Below, in pieces: positions 18,129-26,975 of a DNA stretch of 64,000 nt. Every line of letters starts with the position of its first letter. Within the stretch, counting starts at the first letter, position 1. The notes below the pieces were generated by a model, which had not been told where the DNA came from, did not search any database, and was given only the letters and a program-made list of their open reading frames with translations. The stretch spans positions 1 through 64,000 of the forward strand of contig CAYSGH010000001.1 in assembly GCA_964430505.1 (NCBI GenBank), read 5' to 3'. Made by a program: the position numbers and the translations under genes. The DNA is from UBA6176 sp032119375 (GTDB taxonomy: Bacteria > Verrucomicrobiota > Verrucomicrobiia > Limisphaerales > UBA9464).

Positions 18129-20087
18129 CTACTTGTAGCTGCGGGTGCTCATCTTCACCTCCTCGTAGTTGAGGGGTTCCTTGTTGAGGACGGGCGCGCG
18201 GCCGTGGCCGGCGTACTCCCATGCGGCGACGAAGGCGAACTGGTCGTCGCGTCGCTTGACGTCGCCGGCGTTGACGACGCCCTGCTGCACCTCGGGGTCG
18301 GCGGCGGTGTACTGGTATTCCTCGCGGAAGTGGCCGCCGCAGCTTTCCTCGCGCATGAGGGCGTCGCGGCACATGAGCTCGCCGAGCTCGATGAAGTCGG
18401 CGACGCGGCCGGCCTTCTCGAGGGACTGGTTCCACTCGGAGGCCTCGCCGCCGACGGTGAGGTTGGAGGCGTATTCCTCGCGGAGTGCGGAAAGGGTCGC
18501 GATAGCCTTCTCGAGGCCGGCCTTGTTGCGGGCCATGCCGCAGTACTCCCACATGATCTTGCCGAGCTGCTTGTGGAAGCCGGAGGGCGTTCGCTTGCCC
18601 TTGCCGCCGAGGAAGGCCGCGAGCTGGCTGCGAACGGAGGCCTCGGCGTCCCGGAACTCGGCGCGGTCGTCGGCGGGCCGGGATCCGGGCTTCAGGGTGG
18701 CGAGGTAGGTGGCGATGGTGGACGGGAGGACGAAGTAGCCGTCGGCGAGGCCCTGCATGAGGGCCGAGGCACCGAGGCGATTAGCCCCATGGTCCGAGAA
18801 GTTGGCCTCGCCCAGCACGAAGAGGCCGGGGACATTCGACATCAGGTTATAGTCCACCCAAAGGCCGCCCATGGTATAGTGCACGGCGGGGAAGATGCGC
18901 ATGGGCGTCTTGTAGGCATCCTCGGCGGTGATCTCGTGGTAGATGGCGAAGAGGTTGCCGTAGCGCTCGCGGATCCTGCCCTCGCCGAGGCGGCCGATGG
19001 CATCGGAGAAGTCGAGGTACACGCCGAGGCCGGTCTCCCCGATGCCGCGGCCCTCGTCGCAGACGTACTTGGCGGCACGGCTGGCGACGTCGCGCGGGGC
19101 GAGGTTGCCGAAGGCTCCATACATGCGCTCGAGGTAGTAGTCGCGCCGTTCCTCGGGGATGTCGGCGGGGTTCTTGCGGCAGTCCTCCTTGTGCTTGGGC
19201 ACCCAGATGCGGCCGTCGTTGCGGAGCGACTCCGACATGAGGGTGAGCTTGGACTGGTAGTCGCCGGAGACGGGGATGCAGGTGGGATGGATCTGGGTAT
19301 AGCAGGGATTGCCGAAGCAGGCCCCGCGCTTGTAGGCGCGCCAGATGGCCGTGGTGTTGGATCCGCGGGCGTAGGTGGAGAGGTTGAACACGTTGCCGTA
19401 GCCGCCCGTGGCGAGGACGACGGCGTCGGCGGCGTGACGGGTGATCTCGCCGGACTGGAGGTTGCGGACGACGATGCCCTTGGCGTGGCCGTCCACGACG
19501 ACGAGGTCGAGCATCTCGGTGTGGGTGAACGACTTGACGCCGCCGGCCGCGATCATGCGGTTGAGGGCGGAGTAGGCCCCGAGGAGGAGCTGCTGGCCGG
19601 TCTGGCCGCGGGCATAGAAGGTTCGGCTGACCTGGGCGCCACCGAAGGAGCGGTTGTCGAGGAGCCCGCCGTATTCACGGGCAAAGGGGACGCCCTGGGC
19701 AGCGCACTGGTCGATGATGTTGACGGAGACCTCGGCGAGCCGGTGGACGTTGGCCTCGCGGGCGCGGTAGTCGCCGCCCTTGATGGTGTCGTAGAAGAGG
19801 CGGTGAACGGAGTCGCCGTCGTTCTGGTAGTTCTTGGCGGCATTGATGCCGCCCTGTGCGGCGATGGAATGCGCCCTGCGCGGCGAGTCGTGGAAGACGA
19901 AGTTCAGCACCTCGTAGCCGAGCTCCGCGAGCGTGGCGGAGGCGCTCGAGCCTGCGAGGCCGGATCCGACGACGATGACGCGGTACTTCCGCTTGTTGGC
20001 AGGATTGATGAGCTTGCTGGAGAACTTGTGGTTCTCCCACTTGGACGAGAGGGGTCCGGACGGGATGTTGGAGTTCAGGGTGGCCAT
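18129..20087 (-). CDS. sdhA: Succinate dehydrogenase flavoprotein subunit
   Basis: The 652-residue flavoprotein oxidises succinate to fumarate. The Rossmann FAD site is VVGSGLAGSSASATLAELG (residues 39-57). The covalent-FAD histidine lies in RAHSIAAQGGINAAKN, and the substrate region HYTMGGLWVDYN is conserved. The C-terminal domain (LTVGGEASEWNQSLEKAGR and downstream) fits the B-type SdhA/FrdA group that works with cytochrome b558. It begins one base after the sdhC stop. Fumarate reductase is possible, but proximity to gltA and sucCD supports an oxidative role. Confidence 0.97.
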   Translation of the reverse strand: MATLNSNIPSGPLSSKWENHKFSSKLINPANKRKYRVIVVGSGLAGSSASATLAELGYEVLNFVFHDSPRRAHSIAAQGGINAAKNYQNDGDSVHRLFYDTIKGGDYRAREANVHRLAEVSVNIIDQCAAQGVPFAREYGGLLDNRSFGGAQVSRTFYARGQTGQQLLLGAYSALNRMIAAGGVKSFTHTEMLDLVVVDGHAKGIVVRNLQSGEITRHAADAVVLATGGYGNVFNLSTYARGSNTTAIWRAYKRGACFGNPCYTQIHPTCIPVSGDYQSKLTLMSESLRNDGRIWVPKHKEDCRKNPADIPEERRDYYLERMYGAFGNLAPRDVASRAAKYVCDEGRGIGETGLGVYLDFSDAIGRLGEGRIRERYGNLFAIYHEITAEDAYKTPMRIFPAVHYTMGGLWVDYNLMSNVPGLFVLGEANFSDHGANRLGASALMQGLADGYFVLPSTIATYLATLKPGSRPADDRAEFRDAEASVRSQLAAFLGGKGKRTPSGFHKQLGKIMWEYCGMARNKAGLEKAIATLSALREEYASNLTVGGEASEWNQSLEKAGRVADFIELGELMCRDALMREESCGGHFREEYQYTAADPEVQQGVVNAGDVKRRDDQFAFVAAWEYAGHGRAPVLNKEPLNYEEVKMSTRSYK

Positions 20088-20088
20088 G

Positions 20089-20862
20089 TTAACGGGCGAC
20101 CTCCTTTCCGGGGGCGGTGGCGTGAGCGAGTTGTTGTTCGGCGCGGGCCTTGGCCTCGGGCGAAAGCTTCAGGACGCCGCCCAGGACGGCGAGGGGGATG
20201 GAGGCGTAGCCGAGGAAGAGTGCGAGGCTGGCGACTTGGGCGAACCGGCGGATGCGTGGCCACCACACGTGGTTTCGGAGGCCCATGGACTGGAACATCG
20301 AGGCGAGGCCATGGCCCAGGTGCGTGAAGAGCAGGGCCTGGGCGACGAGGTAGGCCAAGGCGACCCACCAGACGCCAAACCCCACGATCATCATGGAGTG
20401 GACGTCGGGAACGTTCTCGCCATGGAAGTCCGCCATGAGCTTGGAGAAGTCGCCCTTGCCGTTCATGGCGGGCTGGAGGGCGGTGAAGTGGAGGAGGTGA
20501 TAGACGATGAAGGCGAGGATGATCAGGCCGCTCACGGGCATCGTGCGCGAGGCCCACGTGGAGCCATACGCAGACTTGCCAGCGTAGGCGACTGGGCGGG
20601 CGGCGCGGTTGAGCTGAACAAGGGTGACGGCGGCAACGATGTGGAGGCCGACACATGCAAGGAGGCCGAGGCGCGCCCCCCAGAGGAGCCCGGGCTTGCT
20701 CTTGAGGAAATGGGCGTAGCCGTTGATGAGGTCGGGCGAGCCGAACACCTGCAGGTTGCCCGCAAGATGGCCCACGAGGAAGAGCACCAAGGCGGCCCCG
20801 GTGAGGGCCATCACGTACTTCTTGCCGAGCGACGAGCGCCAGAGACGGAGGATTACGTTCAT
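20089..20862 (-). CDS. sdhC: Succinate dehydrogenase cytochrome b558 subunit
   Basis: A 257-residue integral membrane protein with five hydrophobic segments and histidines suited for haem b ligation (VLFLVGHLAGN, VGLHIVAAVTL, FIVYHLLHFT, SMMIVGFGVWW, THLGHGLASM). It belongs to the single-subunit SdhC/FrdC b558 family seen in Bacteroidota, epsilon-proteobacteria and Verrucomicrobia, and anchors SdhAB to the quinone pool. The start MNVILRLWRSS at 20862 is preferred over a frame that opens 13 codons upstream. It is the first gene of sdhC-sdhA-ORF6N-sdhB. Confidence 0.93.
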   Translation of the reverse strand: MNVILRLWRSSLGKKYVMALTGAALVLFLVGHLAGNLQVFGSPDLINGYAHFLKSKPGLLWGARLGLLACVGLHIVAAVTLVQLNRAARPVAYAGKSAYGSTWASRTMPVSGLIILAFIVYHLLHFTALQPAMNGKGDFSKLMADFHGENVPDVHSMMIVGFGVWWVALAYLVAQALLFTHLGHGLASMFQSMGLRNHVWWPRIRRFAQVASLALFLGYASIPLAVLGGVLKLSPEAKARAEQQLAHATAPGKEVAR

Positions 20863-20979
20863 TGGACTTGAGGAACACGCCCGCCCGCGCGGGAACGTCA
20901 CCGCATCTAATGAGGGGTTGGGCCTCCCGTCAACGAAGGCGGGCCGATATGAGGCGGCCTTGGCCCAGCATCAGGCGGC

Positions 20980-22185
20980 CTAACTGCCAGGGAAGGCACG
21001 GGTGCCAGCTTCCAGTCCGTGGCGTTGCAAGAGGTCGTGGTAAAGCGCCTCGAGGTCGTCCACCATGCGAGACGTGGTGAATTCCTGGATCACCCGTGCC
21101 CGGCCGCGAGCCGCCAAGGCCTTCCCAAGCCCGGGGTTGCTGGCGAGGGCGGCGATTCGGTCCACCAAAGTGGCGGTGGCGTCGGGCGGGACGAGAAATC
21201 CGGTCTCGCCGTCGATGCAAATCTCCGGGGCTCCATCGCAATGGGAAGCGACGATGGGAACACCGGCCGCGAGCGCTTGGGGCAGGACGCGCGGGAGGCC
21301 CTCGCGCCGGGACAAGTGCACGAGGACATCCATGAGGGCGAGATGGCCCGGGACGTCTTGGGCGGGCACGAGGCCAGCAAAGACCACGCGCCCTGCGAGG
21401 GGTGGTTGGGCGGCCATTGCCTCGTATCGCGGGCGGTCGGGGCCGTCGCCCACGAGGAGAATCCGTGCATGGGGGACGCGTTCAAGCAGGGTGGGGAGGG
21501 CGGCGAACAGCTCGTCGTGGCCCTTGAGCCGGAAGAGGCGGGCGACCTTGCCGACGACGAAGTCGCCGGGTTGGATGCCGAGCCTGCGTGCAAGGTCGGG
21601 CGGTCGCCGCGCATTGAGAAACGGGCCAAGGTCGAACCCGCTGCGAATGCAGGAATACTGGGAGGGTTGGCCGATCCCGGCCGCGAGGTACTGGCGGGTC
21701 ATGGCGTCGGCCACGGAAACAAAATGATGGGAACAACGGCCTGCGAGGCGCTCGGCGGTGACAAATGCCAGGTTGGCCAGGGCGCCTTGGAACGGCCCAA
21801 ACGACGGGCCGTGGATGGTATGGATGACGATGGGGACGCGGGCGCGACGGGCTGCAAGGCGACCCAAGATACCGGCCTTGCCGGAGTGGGTATGGACGAT
21901 GTGGGGGCGGCGTTGTTGGAAGAGCCGGAGCAGGGCGCGATACGCGAGGAGGTCCAGCCACGGGTGGACGGGGCGAACCATCTCCGGGACGAGGGTCAGG
22001 CACCCGGGCACGGCAGCGACATGGGACTCGATGGAGCCCTCGGAGCCCGTGGTGGGTCCGGAGACAAGGTCCACGTCGAAGCCCGGCTTGTCTCGGAGGC
22101 CGAGGACGGAGGCGACGGTGTTTTCCTGGGCGCCGCCGAGGATGAGACGGGTGATGACGTGGGTGACACGCCAGGGGGCGCTCAT
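20980..22185 (-). CDS. Glycosyltransferase family 4
   Basis: A 401-residue GT-B glycosyltransferase. The N-terminal domain has HVITRLILGGAQENT and the HIVHTHSGKAGILGR segment; the C-terminal domain has VGKVARLFRLKGHDELF, LLVGDGPDR and the donor-binding LSRREGLPRVLPQALAAGVP with conserved glutamates. It resembles enzymes of exopolysaccharide or lipopolysaccharide assembly. The start overlaps the stop of the upstream membrane/TPR protein by ATGA, which suggests a shared envelope role. Confidence 0.92.
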   Translation of the reverse strand: MSAPWRVTHVITRLILGGAQENTVASVLGLRDKPGFDVDLVSGPTTGSEGSIESHVAAVPGCLTLVPEMVRPVHPWLDLLAYRALLRLFQQRRPHIVHTHSGKAGILGRLAARRARVPIVIHTIHGPSFGPFQGALANLAFVTAERLAGRCSHHFVSVADAMTRQYLAAGIGQPSQYSCIRSGFDLGPFLNARRPPDLARRLGIQPGDFVVGKVARLFRLKGHDELFAALPTLLERVPHARILLVGDGPDRPRYEAMAAQPPLAGRVVFAGLVPAQDVPGHLALMDVLVHLSRREGLPRVLPQALAAGVPIVASHCDGAPEICIDGETGFLVPPDATATLVDRIAALASNPGLGKALAARGRARVIQEFTTSRMVDDLEALYHDLLQRHGLEAGTRAFPGS

Positions 22186-25004
22186 GGCGCGGAGCGCACG
22201 GCAGCCACGCGGGCGAGAAGGTTGGAGCGAAGGGGCGCGTTGGGCTCGAGCAAGGCGATGGCGGCGTCGAGATGGCGGAGCGCGGAGGGCTTGTCCTTGC
22301 GTGCGATGCTGGCCTCGGCGAGGCCGATCATGGCGTCCACGGCGGTGGGGACGCGGCGGAGGACCGTCTGGAAATCCTCGGCGGCCTTGGCGGGACGTCC
22401 GGCGAGGAGGTGCGCGGTGCCGCGGTTCATGCGGGAGGCCTTGTCGTCGAACTGCCGGGAGAGGACGGAGTCGAGGACGGCGACGGCGGCGTCGTACTGG
22501 CCGGCCTGGAGCAGGATGTGGCCCTTGCGTTGGAGGACGGCGTCGTCATTGGGCTTGAGCTTGGCGACGCGTTCGATGAAGGGGAGGGCCTGGGCGGGGG
22601 TGCCGGCCTGCACGTTGAGGAACGTCATCAGGTCCAGCAGCGGAAGATCATCGGGGAGGCGTTCGAGGGCTTGGAGGACGACCTGCTGGGCCTTGGGCAG
22701 ATGACCGTCGCGGAGGTGGGCGTTGGCCTCGGCGCGGGCGAGGTGGCTGGACTGGGCCTTGGTGGGCTTGCCGCCGGCGGCGAGGGCAGCGGCCTTGGCG
22801 ACGGCCTCGAAGGCGAGCTTGGGCTCGTTGGCAGCAACGCACGTGCGGGCGTAGCCGATGGCGGCGTCCAGGCTGGCCGGATCCAGCTCGCGCGCGCGGA
22901 CGAAGGCGTTGGCGGCGGTGCGAACGAGCGGTTCGTCGAGGGTGAGGGCGGCGTCGCCGAGGGCCTCGAGATGGCGAGGCTCGTCCACGGGCCCGAACAA
23001 CTCAACGATGCCTGGAGTGTAGGCCTCGATGGGCTTGCGCACGGAGGCTGGGATGGGCTGGGAACGGCGGAGGCACTCGTTCACGGCGAGGTTGACCTGG
23101 GCGGAGAGGTTGCTGGGATCCAGCTTGAGCGCCAGCGCGAGCACGCGCCCAGCGGCGTCCAACATCGCGGATCGTTGCAACATGAAGGCCTGCGCCGTGG
23201 CGGCGCGGCCGATGTAGGAGGCGGCAAAGGCCAGGCCCATGGGCCGCGCCACCCCGTCCCCGGCCAAGAGCGGCGACAACGCCGTGGCCGCCCCGTCCCA
23301 GAAGCGTACGGCCGCCTCGCCCTCTGCTTGTGTGAGCCGGGGGGCCTCGACGTTCCCCGGCATGTAGGGAACCAGCCGGAAGATGGCCCCGGTCGGCCGC
23401 AGGTAGTGGGTCTCCGTGATGAATGAAAGCAGGTAGGTCGCCGAGAAGACGCGGCCTTGCTCTGCCACCGGGATGAGCATCCCCATGAACTCGCCGCCGA
23501 TGTTTTCCTTGGCCTTGGCCACGACGTGGAGCCGTTCCCATTGCTGGCCATGCATCTCGGCCAACCGGCGACGGTACGCCGCCTCCGGCATCCGCCGCGC
23601 GTCGATCACCAGGTGGGTGTCGGTCTTGGCGAGCCGACCGAGGTGCGCGTGGATGAGGATGTAAACGAGTGGATTGTCCGTGAGGATGATGCTGGGCTCC
23701 TTGGGCAAGGGCTGGACCAACGACTCGGCAAGCACCGACAAGACGGGACCATTTTGGACGCGGGCGGCGGGAAGGTTTCGGACCATCAACGCGACGGGCA
23801 TGGCGACGGCCGCCACAATCACCAAGCCGGCCAACGACCGGTGCACCGGGCCGCCCGTGGTGTCGATGGGAGCCCATTGCGGCGCCGCCTTTTCAAGGCC
23901 GGTGACCAGGAAGTAGCCGGCGATCTGCGCCACCGACAACGCGGCGCCGAAGTGGAAGGTGAGCAGGGGAAGGCTCGCTGCCTCCGGGTTTCCCGTGACG
24001 AGCTCACGCGGGCTGAAGGGACCGTCGAACGCCATCCAAAGGTTCACCCCAAGCCATGTCACGCGCATCACGAGCAACGCAGCGGCCGTTGCCACGCGTT
24101 CCACCTGCGATCCCGTCGGGTTCGCACCCTTGAACCCTCCCACGACGAGCGGCGCCAGCATCACCGAGGCCAGCAATATGAACCGAGGCTTGGGCAACCC
24201 CGCCAAGTACTCCTTCTGGGTCGCGATCATGGCCCACAGGGCCTCTCCGAAGCCCTCCGGCAACCCCCCACGCCCCGCCGCAATCCAAGGCGGAAGCAGG
24301 TACAATGCCAAGCCGGCCGCCCACAAGCCCGCCAGCCGCAGCATCAACCGCCACCGGAAAACCTCGTAGCCTCCAATCCACAGGAACCCCAGCGCAAGGA
24401 ACGGCAGGAACCCAACCATCGCCCAGTTGCTGGACATCCCGGCCCCCACCGTCACCGCCAGGGAGTCCAGCCACCGGTAGCGGCGCCCCGCATGAAACTC
24501 CATCAGCGAACGCACCGCGTGCGCGAACACCAGCACGTTCAGCATCTCGCCCGTCATGGACGTGCCGTGTTCCCACGCCGTCATCTGGGGCAAGAACATG
24601 CCGCAAGCCAGCGTCGGCGGCACCCAGGCCCATCGTCCCGACAACGGCCGCCCGTCCGCGTAGCCCCGAATGCGTTGCGCATGCGAATGATCCTGGGGCA
24701 ACAACTGGACGCACCGCGCCAATGTCCATGCGACCGCCGCCGCGATGAGGAGGGTCAACAGGTTCGTCGCCAAGGGCAACACGCCCGGGGGCAACACCAT
24801 CAAAGGCCTCGTGACCAGCCACAACAGCGGCGCGTTGGCGGGAAAGTCACCGCCCCAACCCGCCACCTGCGCCGTCACGAGGGCACTCTGCACGGTGAGC
24901 CACTGGCTCGCCGTCAGCCCGTACAGGACCAAGGCCGCAAGGCCGGCCATCCAAGGAAGGCGTCCAACCCGAGGCGCCTCCTTTGCTTGCAAGGGTCGTT
25001 GCAT
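22182..25004 (-). CDS. Multispanning membrane protein with C-terminal TPR repeats (DUF2723-like)
   Basis: A 940-residue protein. Residues 1-430 hold about ten hydrophobic segments; the arrangement near the first helices (GWGGDFPANAPLLWLVTRPL) resembles DUF2723/GT-C type membrane transferases. Residues 600-930 are tetratricopeptide-like units (GRVLALALKLDPSNLSAQVN, FIERVAKLKPNDDAVLQRKG, VLDSVLSRQFDDKASRMNRG). Such proteins probably move sugars from lipid carriers at the outer face of the membrane while the TPR part binds partners; this is family inference. The start at 25004 lies at a short ATG-led leader. It overlaps the GT4 gene by four bases. Confidence 0.72.
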   Translation of the reverse strand: MQRPLQAKEAPRVGRLPWMAGLAALVLYGLTASQWLTVQSALVTAQVAGWGGDFPANAPLLWLVTRPLMVLPPGVLPLATNLLTLLIAAAVAWTLARCVQLLPQDHSHAQRIRGYADGRPLSGRWAWVPPTLACGMFLPQMTAWEHGTSMTGEMLNVLVFAHAVRSLMEFHAGRRYRWLDSLAVTVGAGMSSNWAMVGFLPFLALGFLWIGGYEVFRWRLMLRLAGLWAAGLALYLLPPWIAAGRGGLPEGFGEALWAMIATQKEYLAGLPKPRFILLASVMLAPLVVGGFKGANPTGSQVERVATAAALLVMRVTWLGVNLWMAFDGPFSPRELVTGNPEAASLPLLTFHFGAALSVAQIAGYFLVTGLEKAAPQWAPIDTTGGPVHRSLAGLVIVAAVAMPVALMVRNLPAARVQNGPVLSVLAESLVQPLPKEPSIILTDNPLVYILIHAHLGRLAKTDTHLVIDARRMPEAAYRRRLAEMHGQQWERLHVVAKAKENIGGEFMGMLIPVAEQGRVFSATYLLSFITETHYLRPTGAIFRLVPYMPGNVEAPRLTQAEGEAAVRFWDGAATALSPLLAGDGVARPMGLAFAASYIGRAATAQAFMLQRSAMLDAAGRVLALALKLDPSNLSAQVNLAVNECLRRSQPIPASVRKPIEAYTPGIVELFGPVDEPRHLEALGDAALTLDEPLVRTAANAFVRARELDPASLDAAIGYARTCVAANEPKLAFEAVAKAAALAAGGKPTKAQSSHLARAEANAHLRDGHLPKAQQVVLQALERLPDDLPLLDLMTFLNVQAGTPAQALPFIERVAKLKPNDDAVLQRKGHILLQAGQYDAAVAVLDSVLSRQFDDKASRMNRGTAHLLAGRPAKAAEDFQTVLRRVPTAVDAMIGLAEASIARKDKPSALRHLDAAIALLEPNAPLRSNLLARVAAVRSAP

Positions 25005-25138
25005 AAGGTGGAGGGCGAAGGCTGTCGCCTTTTTGCCAAGGCTAGCAAAACAAAACTCCGACCGTGCCCGCGCACTCCCACTCCGGCCGCCGATTCGGAC
25101 TGGGAAGCGGAAGGCCCGGCGGACACCCTGCGGGTGCC

Positions 25139-25516
25139 ATGATCCTCGGCACCGGCATCGACTTGGTCGAAATCCAGCGGATTCGCGACGCGCTTCAACG
25201 CCACGGCCCGGGCTTCGCCGCAAGGCTTCTTACGGCCGCCGAATGGACCTACTGCAACGGCCACCAAGACCCGGCCCCCTGCGTCGCGGCACGGTTCGCA
25301 GCCAAGGAGGCCGTCTCCAAGGCCATGGGCGTGGGCATCGGCACCACCTTGCAGTGGCACGACATCGAGGTCGTACGCCTGCCGTCGGGCCAGCCTTCCA
25401 TCCAACTGTCGGAGGCCGGGAGGGAAACATTGAGGCGACTGGGCGGACGCACCATCCACATCAGCCTCACCCACGAGCGCGGTCACGCCGCCGCCATCGC
25501 CATCTTGGAGAACTGA
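25139..25516 (+). CDS. acpS: Holo-[acyl-carrier-protein] synthase
   Basis: A 125-residue enzyme that transfers 4'-phosphopantetheine from CoA to acyl carrier protein. The AcpS motifs are present: GTGIDLVEIQRI with metal ligand Asp8, and RFAAKEAVSKAMG with Glu57 and Lys56. Length is normal. The gene converges on the sigma-factor gene and their last 34 bases overlap on opposite strands. panC, which belongs to the CoA precursor pathway, lies about 3 kb away. Confidence 0.95.
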   Translation: MILGTGIDLVEIQRIRDALQRHGPGFAARLLTAAEWTYCNGHQDPAPCVAARFAAKEAVSKAMGVGIGTTLQWHDIEVVRLPSGQPSIQLSEAGRETLRRLGGRTIHISLTHERGHAAAIAILEN

Positions 25517-26574
25517 GCGAAAAGGCCCTCCTCGCCAGGTTGGCGCACGGCCTCGAAGCGCTCGATCTGCTTGCGCAGCTTGGACAACGCCAGATTCTGG
25601 AGCTGCCGAATCCGCTCCCGGGTCACCCCAAACTTGCGGCCAATGTCGTCCAAGGTCTTCTCCGGCCCGCCATCCAACCCAAAACGGTCCCGAAGGATCG
25701 CCAGCTCCCGCTCGTCGAGGATCCGCAGGAATTCACGGACCATCCCGTGCGTCGTCTCCTGCTCCAGCTTGCCATAGGGATCCAGGTTGGCCTCGTCCGG
25801 CACCACCTCGCCCAGACGGCTGGCATCTTCCTCCCCGCCCAACGGCGCGTCCAGCGAGGCCGTCTTCATCGATGCCCGCTGCCACAGGCGAACCTTGCGC
25901 ACCGGCACCTCCATCTGCTCCGCCAACTCCTCGTCGCTTGGCTCGCGGCCCAGGACCTCCTGGAGCTCCATCGACACGCGACGCATCTTCGAGATCTTGT
26001 CCACCAAGTGCACCGGCAGCCGGATCGTCTTGGACTGGTTGGCCAAGGCGCGCTTGATCGACTGCTTGATCCACCACGACGAATACGTCGAAAGCTTGCC
26101 ACCCTTCGCCGGGTCGAACCGCTCCACGCCCTTCATCAACCCAATGTTCCCCTCGTTGATCAGGTCCAGCAGCGGCAGCCCGAGCCCCTCGTAGTCCCGC
26201 GCAATCTTCACCACCAAACGCAGGTTTGCCCGAATCATGTGCTCGCGCGCCGCCATGTCCCCCTTCTTGATCCGAGCCGCCAGGTCGATCTCGTCCTGGA
26301 TCGTCAGCAGGGGCACCTCCACCGCGTCCCTCATGTACAACGTCAACGCCGACCGCGCCTCGATGGGGGCCGAGGGATGATCCACCCGGACGTTCTCCCG
26401 GGGAAGCTGGATGTGCGAGGGGGCACGCAAGGACTCCGACACGGCGGGCGCCGCGGCTGCCGACTTGGCGGCGGCGCGGGCCCTCGCGGCGGACGGCCGA
26501 GGCGCACCGAAGCGACGGCGGGGAAGCCCGGGAGCGGCGCTCGCATTCTTTGCAAGGACAGGGGATGTCTTCAT
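25483..26574 (-). CDS. RNA polymerase sigma-70 family factor (RpoD/RpoS type)
   Basis: A 363-residue sigma factor. Region 1.2 starts at ALTLYMRDAVEVPLL, region 2 has DLINEGNIGLMKGVERFD and STYSSWWIKQSIKRALA, region 3 follows from RLPVHLVDKISKMRR, and region 4 has RFGLDGGPEKTLDDIGRKFG and VTRERIRQLQNLALSKLR. The first 70 residues are Ala/Arg-rich and lack region 1.1, so it is more like a group 2 (RpoS-like) factor than the vegetative RpoD. The length also fits group 2. A TTGACA promoter-like site lies about 58 bases upstream. The 3' end overlaps acpS. Confidence 0.9.
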   Translation of the reverse strand: MKTSPVLAKNASAAPGLPRRRFGAPRPSAARARAAAKSAAAAPAVSESLRAPSHIQLPRENVRVDHPSAPIEARSALTLYMRDAVEVPLLTIQDEIDLAARIKKGDMAAREHMIRANLRLVVKIARDYEGLGLPLLDLINEGNIGLMKGVERFDPAKGGKLSTYSSWWIKQSIKRALANQSKTIRLPVHLVDKISKMRRVSMELQEVLGREPSDEELAEQMEVPVRKVRLWQRASMKTASLDAPLGGEEDASRLGEVVPDEANLDPYGKLEQETTHGMVREFLRILDERELAILRDRFGLDGGPEKTLDDIGRKFGVTRERIRQLQNLALSKLRKQIERFEAVRQPGEEGLFAQFSKMAMAAA

Positions 26575-26631
26575 GAGTTCAGGGGAAAGGTGTCGTCCAC
26601 TTTGTTGAACGTCTGTCTCAAACCTGTTCCT

Positions 26632-26660
26632 TTTGTCTCCGGGACGCCCCGAGGTGTCAA
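26632..26660 (-). promoter_or_regulatory. Possible sigma-70 promoter for the sigma-factor gene
   Basis: On the minus strand, TTGACA (26660-26655) and GACAAA (26637-26632) are separated by 17 bases. The -35 box is perfect and the -10 box weak. GTTGAAC lies upstream and its inverse GTTCAAC downstream, which could be an operator or hairpin. The predicted leader is about 50 bases. Confidence 0.4.
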
Positions 26661-26975
26661 TTCATTGTTCAACATTTGTTTTTCATCTGTTGAGGAGCCG
26701 TCCAACCGCCGCCGCGGCAGCGCGCAAGGCCGCACAACCACGCCAACACCCGCCACCCCAACCCCGCATCGGGCGTCATGCTCCACACATGGACGGCCAC
26801 GCATGGATCCATGGGGCCCCGGCGTTTCGGCCCAGCAACCCGAAGGGCCGCAGTTCTTCCCCCCCATGGTCGTTGCTCGCCCCGGGCGGCATCCGGCGGG
26901 CCTCCTCGTCCCTCGCGCCGGGTCACGGACGCGCGTCCCTCGCGGCGCAATCCCAGCGATTGCCAAGACTGGACG
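26661..26975. other. Intergenic region, no gene found
   Basis: About 315 bases between the sigma-factor promoter and the radical SAM gene stop. The left end is AT-richer than the surroundings, as expected for a promoter region. I find no coding frame with a recognisable product, no RNA gene and no repeat. Confidence 0.5.

Noticed and set aside
16635..20327. Very long open frame on the plus strand opposite the sdh genes
   Set aside because: It is a by-product of GC-rich codon usage in sdhA, sdhB and sdhC on the other strand; its translation has repetitive low-complexity composition and no domain.
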